Origin: Bacillus sp. USDA818B3_A
GTDB lineage: Bacteria > Bacillota > Bacilli > Bacillales > Cytobacillaceae
Length of the DNA: 64,000 nucleotides
NCBI RefSeq assembly: GCF_009928415.1
Contig: NZ_JAABNN010000002.1
Location: forward strand, 558,001-622,000
Direction: 5' to 3'
Shown: positions 1 to 8,447 of the stretch, piece after piece
How the letters are laid out: each line of letters begins with the position of its first letter
How positions within the stretch are numbered: position 1 is the first letter of the stretch
The notes under the pieces: model-generated
Told to the model about the DNA's origin: nothing
Databases searched by the model: none
Seen by the model: the letters and a program-made list of their open reading frames with translations, nothing else
Made by a program: the position numbers and the translations under genes

Positions 1-769
1 CTTTTCTAGTACCAAATCCAATTTCCATTGAGAGGTAGCCCTTGTAATCGATTTCCTTTAATGCTTTTAATACGGAATCCCAATTTACCGTTCCTTGCCC
101 AGGCGGTAAACGATCGTCATCCGAAATATGAACATGATGCAACTTATCTTTCATTTTATAAACATAATCACTCGGTACTTCATTACGATATAGGGCATGG
201 AAAGTATCAAACATTACTTTCACATTGGATTCACCTGATTCTTCAGCCAACTGAAGGGCATCATCTGCCGATTCGATTAAGTTACAATCCGCCGCTTGAG
301 GTTCAACTACTAATGTGATTCCAAGATCTTTTGCATATTTTGCGACATCTTGCAAACCTTCCCGACTATATTTCCATGCTTCTTGTTTGTTCATTCCAAA
401 GCCGTACCAGCCGGCAAGCCACATCACAGTTGGGCATTCCCAGTCATGCGCTAAGCGAATGACTTCTTTATAATGATTGATGGTAAATTCACGCTCTTCT
501 TTCAAAGCTGAACTTGGATTCACTCCAGGTCCTCCTCCTGGAGCGGGAAGCATAGCTGCAACATTAAGATTATTTCTTTGTAAATGCTGAAGGATTTCCT
601 TACGTCTCTGATTGGATAGATAATCAGGCCATGCATGCGGACTCGCACAACCGATTTCAATTCCATCATAACCAAATGCAGCAATTCTACTAATCACTTC
701 TTCTAAAGGATAAAATGGCAGCATGGATGGAAAAGAATTATAAACCCAGGTATTAAATGAAAGTTTCAT
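1..769 (-). CDS. Sugar phosphate isomerase/epimerase, TIM-barrel, 3'-truncated by window edge
   Basis: The frame opens at the ATG at 769, eight bases after a GAGGAGG ribosome binding site, and stays open to position 1, so about 256 residues are visible and the C-terminus is missing. The protein starts MKLSFNTW and shows the spaced acidic and histidine residues of the xylose-isomerase-like AP_endonuc_2 barrel: YDGIEIG, VVEPQ, MFDTFH and HHVHISD, which in this family hold the divalent metal, and near the edge LSMEIGFG. Such enzymes epimerise or isomerise ketoses, inosose or keto-acid sugars. It is the last visible gene of a unit with a zinc dehydrogenase, a Gfo/Idh dehydrogenase and an Rbs-type importer, so it likely acts on an oxidised form of the imported sugar or polyol. 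The substrate is unknown. Confidence 0.85.
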   Translation of the reverse strand, partial: MKLSFNTWVYNSFPSMLPFYPLEEVISRIAAFGYDGIEIGCASPHAWPDYLSNQRRKEILQHLQRNNLNVAAMLPAPGGGPGVNPSSALKEEREFTINHYKEVIRLAHDWECPTVMWLAGWYGFGMNKQEAWKYSREGLQDVAKYAKDLGITLVVEPQAADCNLIESADDALQLAEESGESNVKVMFDTFHALYRNEVPSDYVYKMKDKLHHVHISDDDRLPPGQGTVNWDSVLKALKEIDYKGYLSMEIGFGTRK

Positions 770-823
770 TTATTGATCCTCCTCAAAAATTAAGTGCCAA
801 CAAGTTCTATTATTTGTTAACGT

Positions 824-1858
824 TTATTCCCAGACAAACACAGCTTTCTCAGTCTTTCTTTCATCAAACATACGGAAAGCCGTTTCTGCCTCTTCCAATT
901 TAAATTGGTGAGTAACTAATTTTTCTACAGGCAGATTCTTTCTCACAATAAACTCCGCAATTTCATCAAATTCTTGAATTGGGAAGTACCAAGAACCCAT
1001 TACAGAAATCTGTTTTCGAATTAATTGCGCACTTGGTTTGATTGTTGTCTCTTTACTTTCGCCGATAAAAGCGACGCGTCCATGTGCTCTTACACAATCT
1101 AGCGCATCATTTTCACCAAATGGGCTTCCTGAGCAATCAATCGCAGCGTCTGCACCAAGCCCGTTAGTAATGCGGGCAATTTCTTCCTGCACATTCATCG
1201 TTTTACCATTAATCGTATAATCTGCCCCCAATTCCTTCGCAAGCTCTAAGCGCTCATCCAGCATATCAACAGCAATAACGGTTGCGCCTAATCCTTTAGC
1301 GATCATCACACCCGCACCGCCCATAGGACCCATTCCAAAAATAACGAGATAATCTCTACCGGAAATCCCTAATCTTTTTTGCGCGTGATAAAGGGTTCCA
1401 ACTGCGTCGGTTGAAACAGCTGCTGTTACGAAACTCATGCTATCTGGCAATCTCATGCAGTTTTCCGCTGGAACGACCATGTACTCTGCGTCACCGCCAT
1501 GAGAGTCAAAGCCGATACACTTAAACTCTTTGCAGAACATTTTGTAGCCGCTCTTACAATGTGCACATTCACCACAGCCAAGAGCTAAGTAAACAGCAAC
1601 TCGGTCACCCGCTTTGTAATTGGAAACGCCAGCTCCTACTTCCGTGATAACTCCTGCAGGTTCATGCCCTGGTACCGTGCATCCACATTTTGTTCCTTCA
1701 AAAACGGATGTTCCATAATATAAGCTCATATCGCTACGGCAAATTGCTGAAGCTTTTAATTGAACTAATACCTCTCCCTGGCCTGGCTTTGGGATCTCAA
1801 CCTGACGAATCTCTACCTTTTTATCTCCTGGAAAAAACACTGCATTCATTGTTGTCAT
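824..1858 (-). CDS. Zinc-dependent alcohol/polyol dehydrogenase (MDR family)
   Basis: The 344-residue product is a medium-chain dehydrogenase/reductase. The start is taken at the ATG at 1858, which follows GGAGGAAG at a normal distance; the open frame runs 18 bases further upstream without a better site. Visible motifs are the catalytic zinc region (CRSDMS near residue 42 and GHEPAG), the four-cysteine structural zinc loop (GCGECAHCKSGYKMFC) and a Rossmann glycine motif (GMGPMGGAGV). It should oxidise a secondary alcohol of a sugar or polyol with NAD(P). It sits between a Gfo/Idh dehydrogenase and a sugar isomerase in the same direction with short gaps, so it is probably one oxidation step in the pathway fed by the neighbouring importer. 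The exact substrate cannot be read from the sequence. Confidence 0.88.
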   Translation of the reverse strand: MTTMNAVFFPGDKKVEIRQVEIPKPGQGEVLVQLKASAICRSDMSLYYGTSVFEGTKCGCTVPGHEPAGVITEVGAGVSNYKAGDRVAVYLALGCGECAHCKSGYKMFCKEFKCIGFDSHGGDAEYMVVPAENCMRLPDSMSFVTAAVSTDAVGTLYHAQKRLGISGRDYLVIFGMGPMGGAGVMIAKGLGATVIAVDMLDERLELAKELGADYTINGKTMNVQEEIARITNGLGADAAIDCSGSPFGENDALDCVRAHGRVAFIGESKETTIKPSAQLIRKQISVMGSWYFPIQEFDEIAEFIVRKNLPVEKLVTHQFKLEEAETAFRMFDERKTEKAVFVWE

Positions 1859-1909
1859 GATACTTCCTCCGATCACTTATTCTTAAAACAATTAATCTAT
1901 CATTTTTCC

Positions 1910-3133
1910 CTATAAATAGGATGTAAAGGGACCTGCCGGCCCTTTGGAAGCAAGAGAACCGTCCCCATGCTTCACTGCCTGTACCTTCACCCATTTCTGC
2001 TGCTGGTTACTTTCTAAGATTGCGTCTGTGATACACATCGAAAGGTGCCCGTCTGCAAATGTCGCAAAATTTGGCTTGTCTGTTTTCAGGCTTTTGCCGT
2101 CACGAACAAACGAGTAGAAATTAAACATCATATTTTTCAATGCATCTGGCCAGCCTTCGTTATGCCCGCCTGGATGATGAATAGCAGACCTTGCCTCCGG
2201 TGAAAACAACGCCGGATCCGCTAATAGAACTTCATTTGCTTTATCCCGGTGCCCGATCCATACCTTCTCTGGTTCTTCCTGGCTCCAGAATGTTGAAGCT
2301 TGACTTCCATTAATCTCAAAGCTCAATCTATTTTTCCGTCCCGCACTTACTTGAGATACAGTAAAGACTCCTCTAGATCCATCCTCAAACCGGACAAGAA
2401 CAGATGCATAATCTTCTGTATTAATTGGTACATCTTCATATTTCATATCTTCTGCCGTCTGTGCCCCAAAGGTAGCTACGTTTCCTGTCGGTTTCTTTCT
2501 TACTGGAACAACAGTTGCCAAATCGGCAAAAACTTCGACAATCCTTTTGCCTGTTACAAATTGAACGGTATCACACCAATGGGAACCAATGTCTGCTACT
2601 GCGCGTGACTTTCCGCCTACTTCCGGCGCCAAGCGCCAGTTGTAGTCTGTTTCATATAATAACCAGTCCTGCAAGTAGCTTCCGTGAACCAAGTTCACTT
2701 TCCCAAGATCACCTTCAGTGATTTTTGCTTTTAAGTTTTGTACACTGGCATGTTGTCTGTAATTAAAGTTCACAGCATGGATAACACCGTGTTTTTCCGC
2801 TAACTCCAGTAATTGTGCTGATTCATCACTGTTCATTGCCAATGGTTTCTCTGAAACGACATGCTTTCCAGCTAAAATGATCTCTTTGTTGATGGCAAAA
2901 TGAAGATGATTTGGTGTACAGTTGTGCACGACCTGGATTTCGCTGTCTTTCAGCATTTCTTGGTAATCACCATAGGCTTTCGGGATTCCAAGTTCGGCTG
3001 CTTTTTTTTCAGCAGCTTCCTGACTTGTTTCTGCCAAACCAACTACTTCTACAAAGCCAAGTCTTCTGATGGCTTCAATATGGGTTGGCCCGATAAAACC
3101 AGTACCAATGATACCAACTTTAATCTTCTCCAC
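1910..3133 (-). CDS. Gfo/Idh/MocA family oxidoreductase
   Basis: This 407-residue protein begins with a GTG codon (3133) behind AGGAGGAAG. The N-terminal Rossmann fold shows GIIGTGFIG near residue 8 and the family motif SEKPLAM near residue 95, which carries the conserved lysine; the C-terminal half is the GFO_IDH_MocA_C beta-sheet domain with a Trp/His-rich GGHNEGWPDA segment. Members oxidise or reduce sugars and inositols with tightly held NAD(P). It is about 30 residues longer than inositol dehydrogenase and belongs to a subgroup often found beside sugar isomerases. It is separated from the upstream permease by 211 bases holding a 21-bp repeat array, and probably works with the downstream zinc dehydrogenase. 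The substrate is not determined. Confidence 0.88.
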   Translation of the reverse strand: MEKIKVGIIGTGFIGPTHIEAIRRLGFVEVVGLAETSQEAAEKKAAELGIPKAYGDYQEMLKDSEIQVVHNCTPNHLHFAINKEIILAGKHVVSEKPLAMNSDESAQLLELAEKHGVIHAVNFNYRQHASVQNLKAKITEGDLGKVNLVHGSYLQDWLLYETDYNWRLAPEVGGKSRAVADIGSHWCDTVQFVTGKRIVEVFADLATVVPVRKKPTGNVATFGAQTAEDMKYEDVPINTEDYASVLVRFEDGSRGVFTVSQVSAGRKNRLSFEINGSQASTFWSQEEPEKVWIGHRDKANEVLLADPALFSPEARSAIHHPGGHNEGWPDALKNMMFNFYSFVRDGKSLKTDKPNFATFADGHLSMCITDAILESNQQQKWVKVQAVKHGDGSLASKGPAGPFTSYL

Positions 3134-3193
3134 CTTTCTTCCTCCTGTTCAAAAGTTGATCGTGTTGTTCAAGGATGCAAATTTATAGACCTT

Positions 3194-3335
3194 ATTCCGC
3201 TTTTTTTGAAAAGAATTCCGCCGCTTTTATCATTAATTCCGCCAATTTCCGAGGAAATCCCGCCAGTTTTCTCATTAATTCCGTCAATTTCCGGGGGAAT
3301 TCCGCAGAATTCTGCTATTATTCCGCGGAAACCTC
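3194..3335. repeat. 21-bp periodic array A, seven units beginning ATTCCGC
   Basis: Seven units begin at 3194, 3215, 3236, 3257, 3278, 3299 and 3320, exactly 21 bases apart. Each opens with ATTCCGCC or a one- or two-base variant (ATCCCGCC, ATTCCGTC, ATTCCGCA, ATTCCGCG), followed by about 12 less conserved bases that alternate between two types, one ending TCATTA and one of the form AATTTCCG. The array fills the gap between the permease stop and the next gene of the same unit. I know no named element with this sequence. See also the arrays at 16627-16745 and 37708-37770. Confidence 0.85.
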
Positions 3336-3344
3336 TATTAAAAA

Positions 3345-4325
3345 TTACCTCTTCAACGCTTTCTTACCAAAAGCCACCGCCAAGATAATGATAATTCCTT
3401 TGATAATCATTTGCTGGCTGACATCAAGACCCATAATTATCAAACCATTGTTGATGGTACCAATCATTAGGGAGCCAACAATCGTTCCGATGATTGTTCC
3501 TACACCGCCAAACAAGCTTGTTCCACCAAGAATAACCGCAGCGATAACAGAAAGCTCATCGCCTTCACCGAAGGAGAAACGTCCGGCATTCATACGGCCC
3601 GCATAGAGAAGACCAGCTAAACCAGCCATTAAACCCGTTGCAAGGAAAACTATTAGCTTGATTTTCATTGTCTTTACACCAGAGAATCTAGCCGCATTTT
3701 CGTTACCGCCTGTTGCCAATACCTGGCGGCCAAATGATGTCTTACGAAGTAATATATGGGCAATCACTGTAAATACTAGAGTCCAAATAAGAAGCACTGG
3801 AATCGGCCCAATGTCCCCTGAACCAAAGATGAAATTGAAATTTGCGTCAACAATCGGAACTGGAGCAGTATCTGTAACCCACATCGCAGCACCTTTAATG
3901 GCTCCCATTGTTCCCAGTGTTACTAAGAAAGAAGGAATCGCTACTTTTGTTACTAGCAAACCATTGATTAATCCAACAACAAGTCCAGTTCCTACACCGC
4001 CGATCAGTCCACCGATGATGCCATAACCCGCTTGAATGGCCAGTGCACCAACTAGAGAAGATAGCGCAGCTATAGAACCCACCGAAAGGTCAATTTCTCC
4101 AGTGCTAATAACAAATGTCATCGCTAACGCCATCAAAGAAATTGTTGCTGTTTGTCTTACAATGTTTAATAAGTTCCCTGAAGTTAAAAACCCTTCATCA
4201 CTTAAGCTGATAGAAAAATAGATTAATACGCCCACGAAGGCAAAATAGACAATATAATTACGCCACTCGAATCCTTTCAATGAAGGAGTTGCTGGCTTTT
4301 GAATACTAGAAACCTTGGATTGCAT
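3345..4325 (-). CDS. Sugar ABC transporter permease (RbsC/BPD_transp_2 type)
   Basis: The 326-residue product is an almost wholly hydrophobic protein with eight to ten predicted membrane spans and the hallmark FVISTGEIDLSVGS segment near residue 72 that defines the ribose/galactose/autoinducer-2 class of permeases (BPD_transp_2). The C-terminal GGTSLFGGVG and LIGTINNGL motifs are also typical. It starts at an ATG behind GAGGAGG and overlaps the 3' end of the ATPase gene by 20 bases, indicating translational coupling. With the upstream ATPase and lipoprotein it forms a complete carbohydrate importer. Only one permease gene is present, which suggests a homodimer. Confidence 0.93.
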   Translation of the reverse strand: MQSKVSSIQKPATPSLKGFEWRNYIVYFAFVGVLIYFSISLSDEGFLTSGNLLNIVRQTATISLMALAMTFVISTGEIDLSVGSIAALSSLVGALAIQAGYGIIGGLIGGVGTGLVVGLINGLLVTKVAIPSFLVTLGTMGAIKGAAMWVTDTAPVPIVDANFNFIFGSGDIGPIPVLLIWTLVFTVIAHILLRKTSFGRQVLATGGNENAARFSGVKTMKIKLIVFLATGLMAGLAGLLYAGRMNAGRFSFGEGDELSVIAAVILGGTSLFGGVGTIIGTIVGSLMIGTINNGLIIMGLDVSQQMIIKGIIIILAVAFGKKALKR

Positions 4326-5802
4326 ATTGTAATTCCTCCTCTGATTTAATCTCCCTGCGAGTCATTTCCTTTTTAATTTTCCCATCATGCATAACGATGA
4401 CACGATCACTCAAAGCAAGCAGTTCTGGAAGTTCGGAAGAGACCACAAGGATTGCCTTGCCGTTTTCGGCCATGGCTCTAATAATCTCCACAATTTCGGT
4501 TTTTGCACCAATATCTACACCAATCGTTGGTTCATCCAACATCAAGACAGTAGGGTCGTTTGCCAGCCATTTAGCTAGAACGATTTTTTGCTGATTACCC
4601 CCTGATAACAACCCGGCCTTTTTAAAAATATTATCCGTTTTAATATTTAACTTCCTTACAAATTCATTACTAATTTCATTGGATTTCTTACTATCAATAA
4701 AAGCTCCTTTTTTCACCTTCGAAAGAATTGGAAGAATCATATTATCCTTGACACTATGTTCAAGGACCAATCCTTGCATCCGGCGGTCCTCCGGAATCAG
4801 TGCAAGTCCGGCTTCTATGGCATTCTTAGGATTCTTAATGGATTGTTTTTGACCATTGATATAGATGTTACCACTCTCAATGGGATCAATCCCGAAGAGA
4901 TTTCGAAGTAATTCCGTTCTTCCGCTTCCCATCAACCCGGCAATTCCGACGATTTCACCCGGCTGAATTTTAAGATTAATATCCTGGACATGTTCGGCAT
5001 TTAAGTTTCTTACTTCAAAAATGGGCGGCACGTCCGTTGCGTAGGAACGTTCTTTCCATTCAAACGCTTGATCAAATTGCATACCGACAATATGTGAAAT
5101 TACAGTATCAAGATCAGTTTCACTGCATTTTTCTGTTGTGATATATCGGCCATCACGCATAATCGTGATACGGTCACATATTTCAAAGATTTCATCCATC
5201 CGGTGAGAAATATAGATGATGGAATAACCTTTTGCTTTCAATTTGTTAATAAAACTAAAAAGTACTTCCGTTTCATTTTTGGTTAAGGACGAGGTTGGCT
5301 CATCCATAATCAGAATCTTTGCTTCTTGGGAAAGTGCTTTAGCAATTTCCGTCATCTGCCAATAGCCAACCCCTAAATTTTGAACAACGTCATTTGGTCT
5401 AATATCTACGCCTAATTCTTCTAGCAATTTTTCTGTTTTCTTCTCACAATCCTTATCATCGAGCAGCCCTAATGATGTTTTCTTCTCACGAGTAAGATAG
5501 ATGTTTTGGGCGACAGTAAGGGTAGGAATTAAACTAAACTCTTGGAAAATCATCGATATATTATTCTTTTGAGCATCATCATAACTTTTAATGCTTACTG
5601 GTTTTCCTTCAATTAAAATCTCGCCGCTGTCTGCTGAGTATACACCTGTAAGGATTTTCATTAACGTCGATTTCCCGGCACCATTCCCCCCCATCAAGGC
5701 GTGAACTTCACCTTTTTTGACGGAAAAATGAACATCGTTTAAAACGGTAATCCCATTAAAAGCTTTATTAATACCTCTCATTTCGAGAATCGGTTGTTCC
5801 AT
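4306..5802 (-). CDS. Sugar ABC transporter ATP-binding protein (RbsA/MglA type, duplicated ABC domain)
   Basis: The 498-residue protein carries two fused ABC cassettes, the usual layout for RbsA/MglA/XylG. The first has Walker A GGNGAGKST near residue 40 and Walker B with MDEPTSSL near 170. The second has the degenerate GLMGSGRTE, a clear signature LSGGNQQK near 398 and LDEPTIGVD near 428. It powers uptake through the permease whose gene overlaps its 3' end by 20 bases. The lipoprotein gene lies upstream, separated by 59 bases that contain a strong hairpin. The family is certain; the sugar is not, although the binding protein resembles those of rhamnose/autoinducer-2-like systems. Confidence 0.95.
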   Translation of the reverse strand: MEQPILEMRGINKAFNGITVLNDVHFSVKKGEVHALMGGNGAGKSTLMKILTGVYSADSGEILIEGKPVSIKSYDDAQKNNISMIFQEFSLIPTLTVAQNIYLTREKKTSLGLLDDKDCEKKTEKLLEELGVDIRPNDVVQNLGVGYWQMTEIAKALSQEAKILIMDEPTSSLTKNETEVLFSFINKLKAKGYSIIYISHRMDEIFEICDRITIMRDGRYITTEKCSETDLDTVISHIVGMQFDQAFEWKERSYATDVPPIFEVRNLNAEHVQDINLKIQPGEIVGIAGLMGSGRTELLRNLFGIDPIESGNIYINGQKQSIKNPKNAIEAGLALIPEDRRMQGLVLEHSVKDNMILPILSKVKKGAFIDSKKSNEISNEFVRKLNIKTDNIFKKAGLLSGGNQQKIVLAKWLANDPTVLMLDEPTIGVDIGAKTEIVEIIRAMAENGKAILVVSSELPELLALSDRVIVMHDGKIKKEMTRREIKSEEELQYAIQGF

Positions 5803-5828
5803 CCAAGTTCACCTTCTTTTTTTGTTAG

Positions 5829-5850
5829 AGGCTGCTTTCAAAAGCAGCCT
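5829..5850 (-). other. Intercistronic hairpin after binding-protein gene
   Basis: A perfect 10-bp stem (AGGCTGCTTT paired with AAAGCAGCCT) closes over a two-base loop directly after the lipoprotein stop and before the ATPase gene. No T-run follows on the transcribed strand, so it looks like an mRNA-protecting or partial-readthrough hairpin that would let the binding protein be made in excess, as in many ABC sugar operons. Confidence 0.7.
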
Positions 5851-5861
5851 TCATCCTACTA

Positions 5862-7031
5862 TTATTTCATCGCATTTTTTACTGTGTCAGGAGCCTCTGT
5901 TCCGTAGATTAACTTCCATTCATCTAATACATTCTCTTTCGTAACTTTGATGGATGGTGAAGCAACATACGCTGGTGCTTCTTTTCCTAATAGGGCATAG
6001 CCGGCAAGAATCGCTTGTGCTACCCCTTGGTCATATGGCAGCTGTGCTCCAAGACCTTTAACAATTCCATCTTGTGCAATGGAGATTGCTACGTTTGTAC
6101 CTAAGTCAACTGTTGTTACAACTAGGTCATCCCTGCCAGCCGTTCTTGCTGCAGCCATAACACCTTCAGCCGGTACATCCCATGGAGCGAAGATACCATC
6201 GATATCATGGTGTCTTGTCAACATAGCAGATGCTACTTCTTCTGCCTGATTTGGACCAGTAATCCCACTTTTTGCGACAATCTCAATATTTGGATATTTT
6301 TCTTTGATTCTTTTTTCAAAAGCATCAGAACGGTTTTTGGTTACAAAGAAATTTACATCGTGATACACTATGCCGACTTTACCCTTTCCGCCAAGTTTTT
6401 CAGCCATAATGTCTGCTGCGGTTGCTCCGTTACCCATGTTGTCACCAGACACAATACTGATGTAATCTTTACCTGCAGCTAAACCTTGTGCAGCACCATC
6501 CATGAATACTAACTTTACGCCTTGGGCAACAGCCTTTTTATAAGCTGGTGCGGTAGATACGGCATCAACTGGAACAGAAATCATAATGTCCGGCTTTTTC
6601 GCTAAAACGGTTTCGATATCATTTACTTGCTTTTCCGCTTTGAACTGTGCATCTGTTACAGCAACGATCTTGATGCCCATCTTCTTAAATGTATCCTTCA
6701 TCGCACCAACTGCGGCATTCATATAGTCAGTACCAGAGTAGTGCATAACAATCGCCGCTTTATAATTACCTTCTTTAATCTTCTTTAGCTCATCTTCCGT
6801 AAGCTGCAATGTCTTAGCTGAAACGGCCTGTTCTCCGTTCGGCCCTTTATCTTGTACCGCTAAATCAGGAATCTTTGGATTGATCGTTAATGGTCCTGAA
6901 GCTGTTTCTGAGTAGTTTTCATTCTTTTTCGTGCTCGCTTGTTCAGATGTAGATTTTTTTCCGCCACACCCTGCAAGAAAAACACTTAAAACAAGTAACA
7001 GTAAAACTGTAATAGTAAAGCTCTTTTTCAT
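5862..7031 (-). CDS. Sugar ABC transporter substrate-binding lipoprotein (Peripla_BP_4)
   Basis: The 389-residue product has an N-terminal lipoprotein signal with lipobox LAGC (Cys22) followed by a Gly/Lys/Ser-rich linker to about residue 55. The mature part is a type I periplasmic binding fold of the RbsB/RhaS class (residues about 70-380), with AIVMHYSGTDY at the first strand, KKPDIMISVP, KLVFMDGA and a typical hinge region ending VTTVDLGTN. It captures a sugar for the ATPase and permease encoded downstream. The domain is matched almost residue for residue, without signal peptide, by the C-terminal third of the histidine kinase at 8448-11030, so kinase and transporter probably recognise the same ligand. 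Three related palindromes lie upstream. Confidence 0.93.
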   Translation of the reverse strand: MKKSFTITVLLLLVLSVFLAGCGGKKSTSEQASTKKNENYSETASGPLTINPKIPDLAVQDKGPNGEQAVSAKTLQLTEDELKKIKEGNYKAAIVMHYSGTDYMNAAVGAMKDTFKKMGIKIVAVTDAQFKAEKQVNDIETVLAKKPDIMISVPVDAVSTAPAYKKAVAQGVKLVFMDGAAQGLAAGKDYISIVSGDNMGNGATAADIMAEKLGGKGKVGIVYHDVNFFVTKNRSDAFEKRIKEKYPNIEIVAKSGITGPNQAEEVASAMLTRHHDIDGIFAPWDVPAEGVMAAARTAGRDDLVVTTVDLGTNVAISIAQDGIVKGLGAQLPYDQGVAQAILAGYALLGKEAPAYVASPSIKVTKENVLDEWKLIYGTEAPDTVKNAMK

Positions 7032-7151
7032 TTGATTACCCCCACTATATTAGTTATTTAGTTGAAGCTCGTTATTTGTCGGTACCACCTTACAATCTAT
7101 AAGTGTGGCACCACCCCCTTTTCATGAATCTAAGCTTAATAGAATATTACT

Positions 7152-7165
7152 AGTAATGGATTACA
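7152..7165. promoter_or_regulatory. Palindromic operator-like site 1 (AGTAATGGATTACA)
   Basis: The first of three sites of the form nGTAATnGATTACA upstream of the binding-protein gene. It differs from the cre consensus TGWNANCGNTNWCA at two positions. It is better read with its two siblings at 7209 and 7333. Confidence 0.35.
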
Positions 7166-7208
7166 TTCATTTAAGTTATGAAACCAAGCTTCTATGGACC
7201 TCAAAAAA

Positions 7209-7222
7209 TGTAATTGATTACA
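7209..7222. promoter_or_regulatory. Palindromic operator-like site 2 (TGTAATTGATTACA)
   Basis: Twelve of its fourteen positions are symmetric. It matches the CcpA cre consensus with a single departure (T for C in the central CG). It lies about 180 bases before the binding-protein start codon. Confidence 0.5.
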
Positions 7223-7332
7223 CTTTTTTCTAAAAATTTTTACATACTGCTGACGAAACAAATTCCTTCTTTTCTACATATATAATCCCTATCATCTTTG
7301 TTATTTTTCCTTTCTTGTTTCTATATTTGGAT

Positions 7333-7346
7333 TGTAATCGATTACA
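7333..7346. promoter_or_regulatory. Perfect cre-like palindrome (TGTAATCGATTACA)
   Basis: A perfect 14-base palindrome that also satisfies every position of the cre consensus TGWNANCGNTNWCA. It could be a CcpA site or the operator of a LacI-type regulator of the importer operon; the two other copies of the same half-sites favour a dedicated multi-site operator. The rest of 7032-7470 is AT-rich and shows no gene. Confidence 0.55.
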
Positions 7347-7460
7347 AAATTGTCGTCTAATCATCTTCCGACAAGTTTTTTTTTCAACTGAAATCGTTTT
7401 CTATCCTTTTAGACACAATCATCGTTCATTCGGACAATAAAATCATAAATTTTAAAAAAA

Positions 7461-7497
7461 ACAAAAAAAGTGAGGTCCGATAAACCTGGACCTCACA
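7461..7497 (-). terminator. Rho-independent terminator of the LytTR regulator gene
   Basis: On the minus strand GTGAGGTCC pairs with GGACCTCAC around a short loop and is followed by a run of T residues. The stem begins inside the stop codon of the regulator gene. Confidence 0.85.
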
Positions 7498-8206
7498 ACG
7501 ATTTATTTTTTTGTAATTCTGCTAACTTATTCTTGGAAACCTTTGCTGTCTCCTCATAATTTTTAAAGTATGCTTTGTACGTTTGCCCTGCCGTTTCAAT
7601 CCTCTTTAAATATTGCAAATTAATAATATAGGAACGATGGGAGGCTACAAAACGAGAATCAAGAAGTCCTTCAAGATTCGTTAACGCCTCATTTACCTCT
7701 ATTTTTTGATCAATTGTATGGATGACGGCCTTTCGGTCCGCTCGTTCAATAAAAATAATGTCATCTAACGGTATAAAAGAAAACTGATTGGACTGTTTAA
7801 CCATTAAATCCTTCTTAACGGTTGGGCGCTCGCTTTCGACTGGAGTCTTAGCAAGTGCAGCTGCTCGTCCTAACGCTGCATAAAGACGGTCACGGTCAAT
7901 TGGTTTGACAATGTAATCGATTGCATTTACACTAAAAGCTTCTAATGCAAACTCATCATGCCCGGTGATAAAGATAACTTGTAATGACGGAACTACTTTT
8001 TTACACGATTTCACCGCTTCCATCCCATTCAACAATGGCATATTAATATCAACCAAAATGATGTCCGGCTTTTCTATCGTCACCTTGCAAATTAAATCCT
8101 CACCATTAACTGCTTCTCCAACCATTTCATAACTCTGCAAAGGTTTAATGAGATGCTTCAATAGTTTTCTGGATGGTGCATGGTCCTCTGCAATTAAAAC
8201 TCTCAA
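7493..8206 (-). CDS. LytTR-family response regulator
   Basis: The 237-residue protein starts with TTG at 8206 behind GAGGTGATC. Residues 1-120 form a receiver domain with acidic pocket AED, phospho-acceptor Asp53 in VDINMP, and DYIVKPID carrying the conserved lysine. Residues about 130-235 form a LytTR DNA-binding domain (FIERADRKAVIHT, FVASHRSYIINLQYL). The family binds direct repeats and usually controls extracellular or uptake functions. It is divergent from the soluble kinase at 8448 and adjacent to the importer operon, so it is the likely output partner of that kinase and likely regulator of the importer; this pairing is inferred from position only. Confidence 0.92.
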   Translation of the reverse strand: MRVLIAEDHAPSRKLLKHLIKPLQSYEMVGEAVNGEDLICKVTIEKPDIILVDINMPLLNGMEAVKSCKKVVPSLQVIFITGHDEFALEAFSVNAIDYIVKPIDRDRLYAALGRAAALAKTPVESERPTVKKDLMVKQSNQFSFIPLDDIIFIERADRKAVIHTIDQKIEVNEALTNLEGLLDSRFVASHRSYIINLQYLKRIETAGQTYKAYFKNYEETAKVSKNKLAELQKNKSL

Positions 8207-8362
8207 AAGATCACCTCATATTAAAAGCTTCTATTTAAGTGGAACATTAATATAAAAATTAATAGATAACATACTGCTATTGACTAACTACTCTCAGTAT
8301 AAGGCAGTTTAAGCAGGATAGGAAGTATTTTAATATTAATAGGTATCGCGCTTTTTTGCAGT

Positions 8363-8391
8363 TTTAAAGAAGAATTCCTGTGGACTATACT
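8363..8391 (+). promoter_or_regulatory. Candidate sigma-A promoter for the kinase gene
   Basis: TTTAAA (8363-8368) and TATACT (8386-8391) are 17 bases apart and lie about 57 bases before the chosen start. The -35 box is weak. Confidence 0.4.
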
Positions 8392-8447
8392 AAAGATACG
8401 ACTTCAGGAAAATGCATAATTATTATTTCGGAAGGCAGGTTATAAGA

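Noticed and set aside
3175..3606. Overlapping plus-strand open frames with heptad-like Ile-Pro or Asn-Ser-Ala repeats
   Set aside because: They arise from the 21-base period of array A (seven codons) and then run antisense into the permease gene. No ribosome binding site was seen.
7051..7078. Repeated GTTATT-like words as LytTR binding sites
   Set aside because: Spacing is nine bases and not the 12-13 expected between LytTR repeats, and the bases fit poorly.
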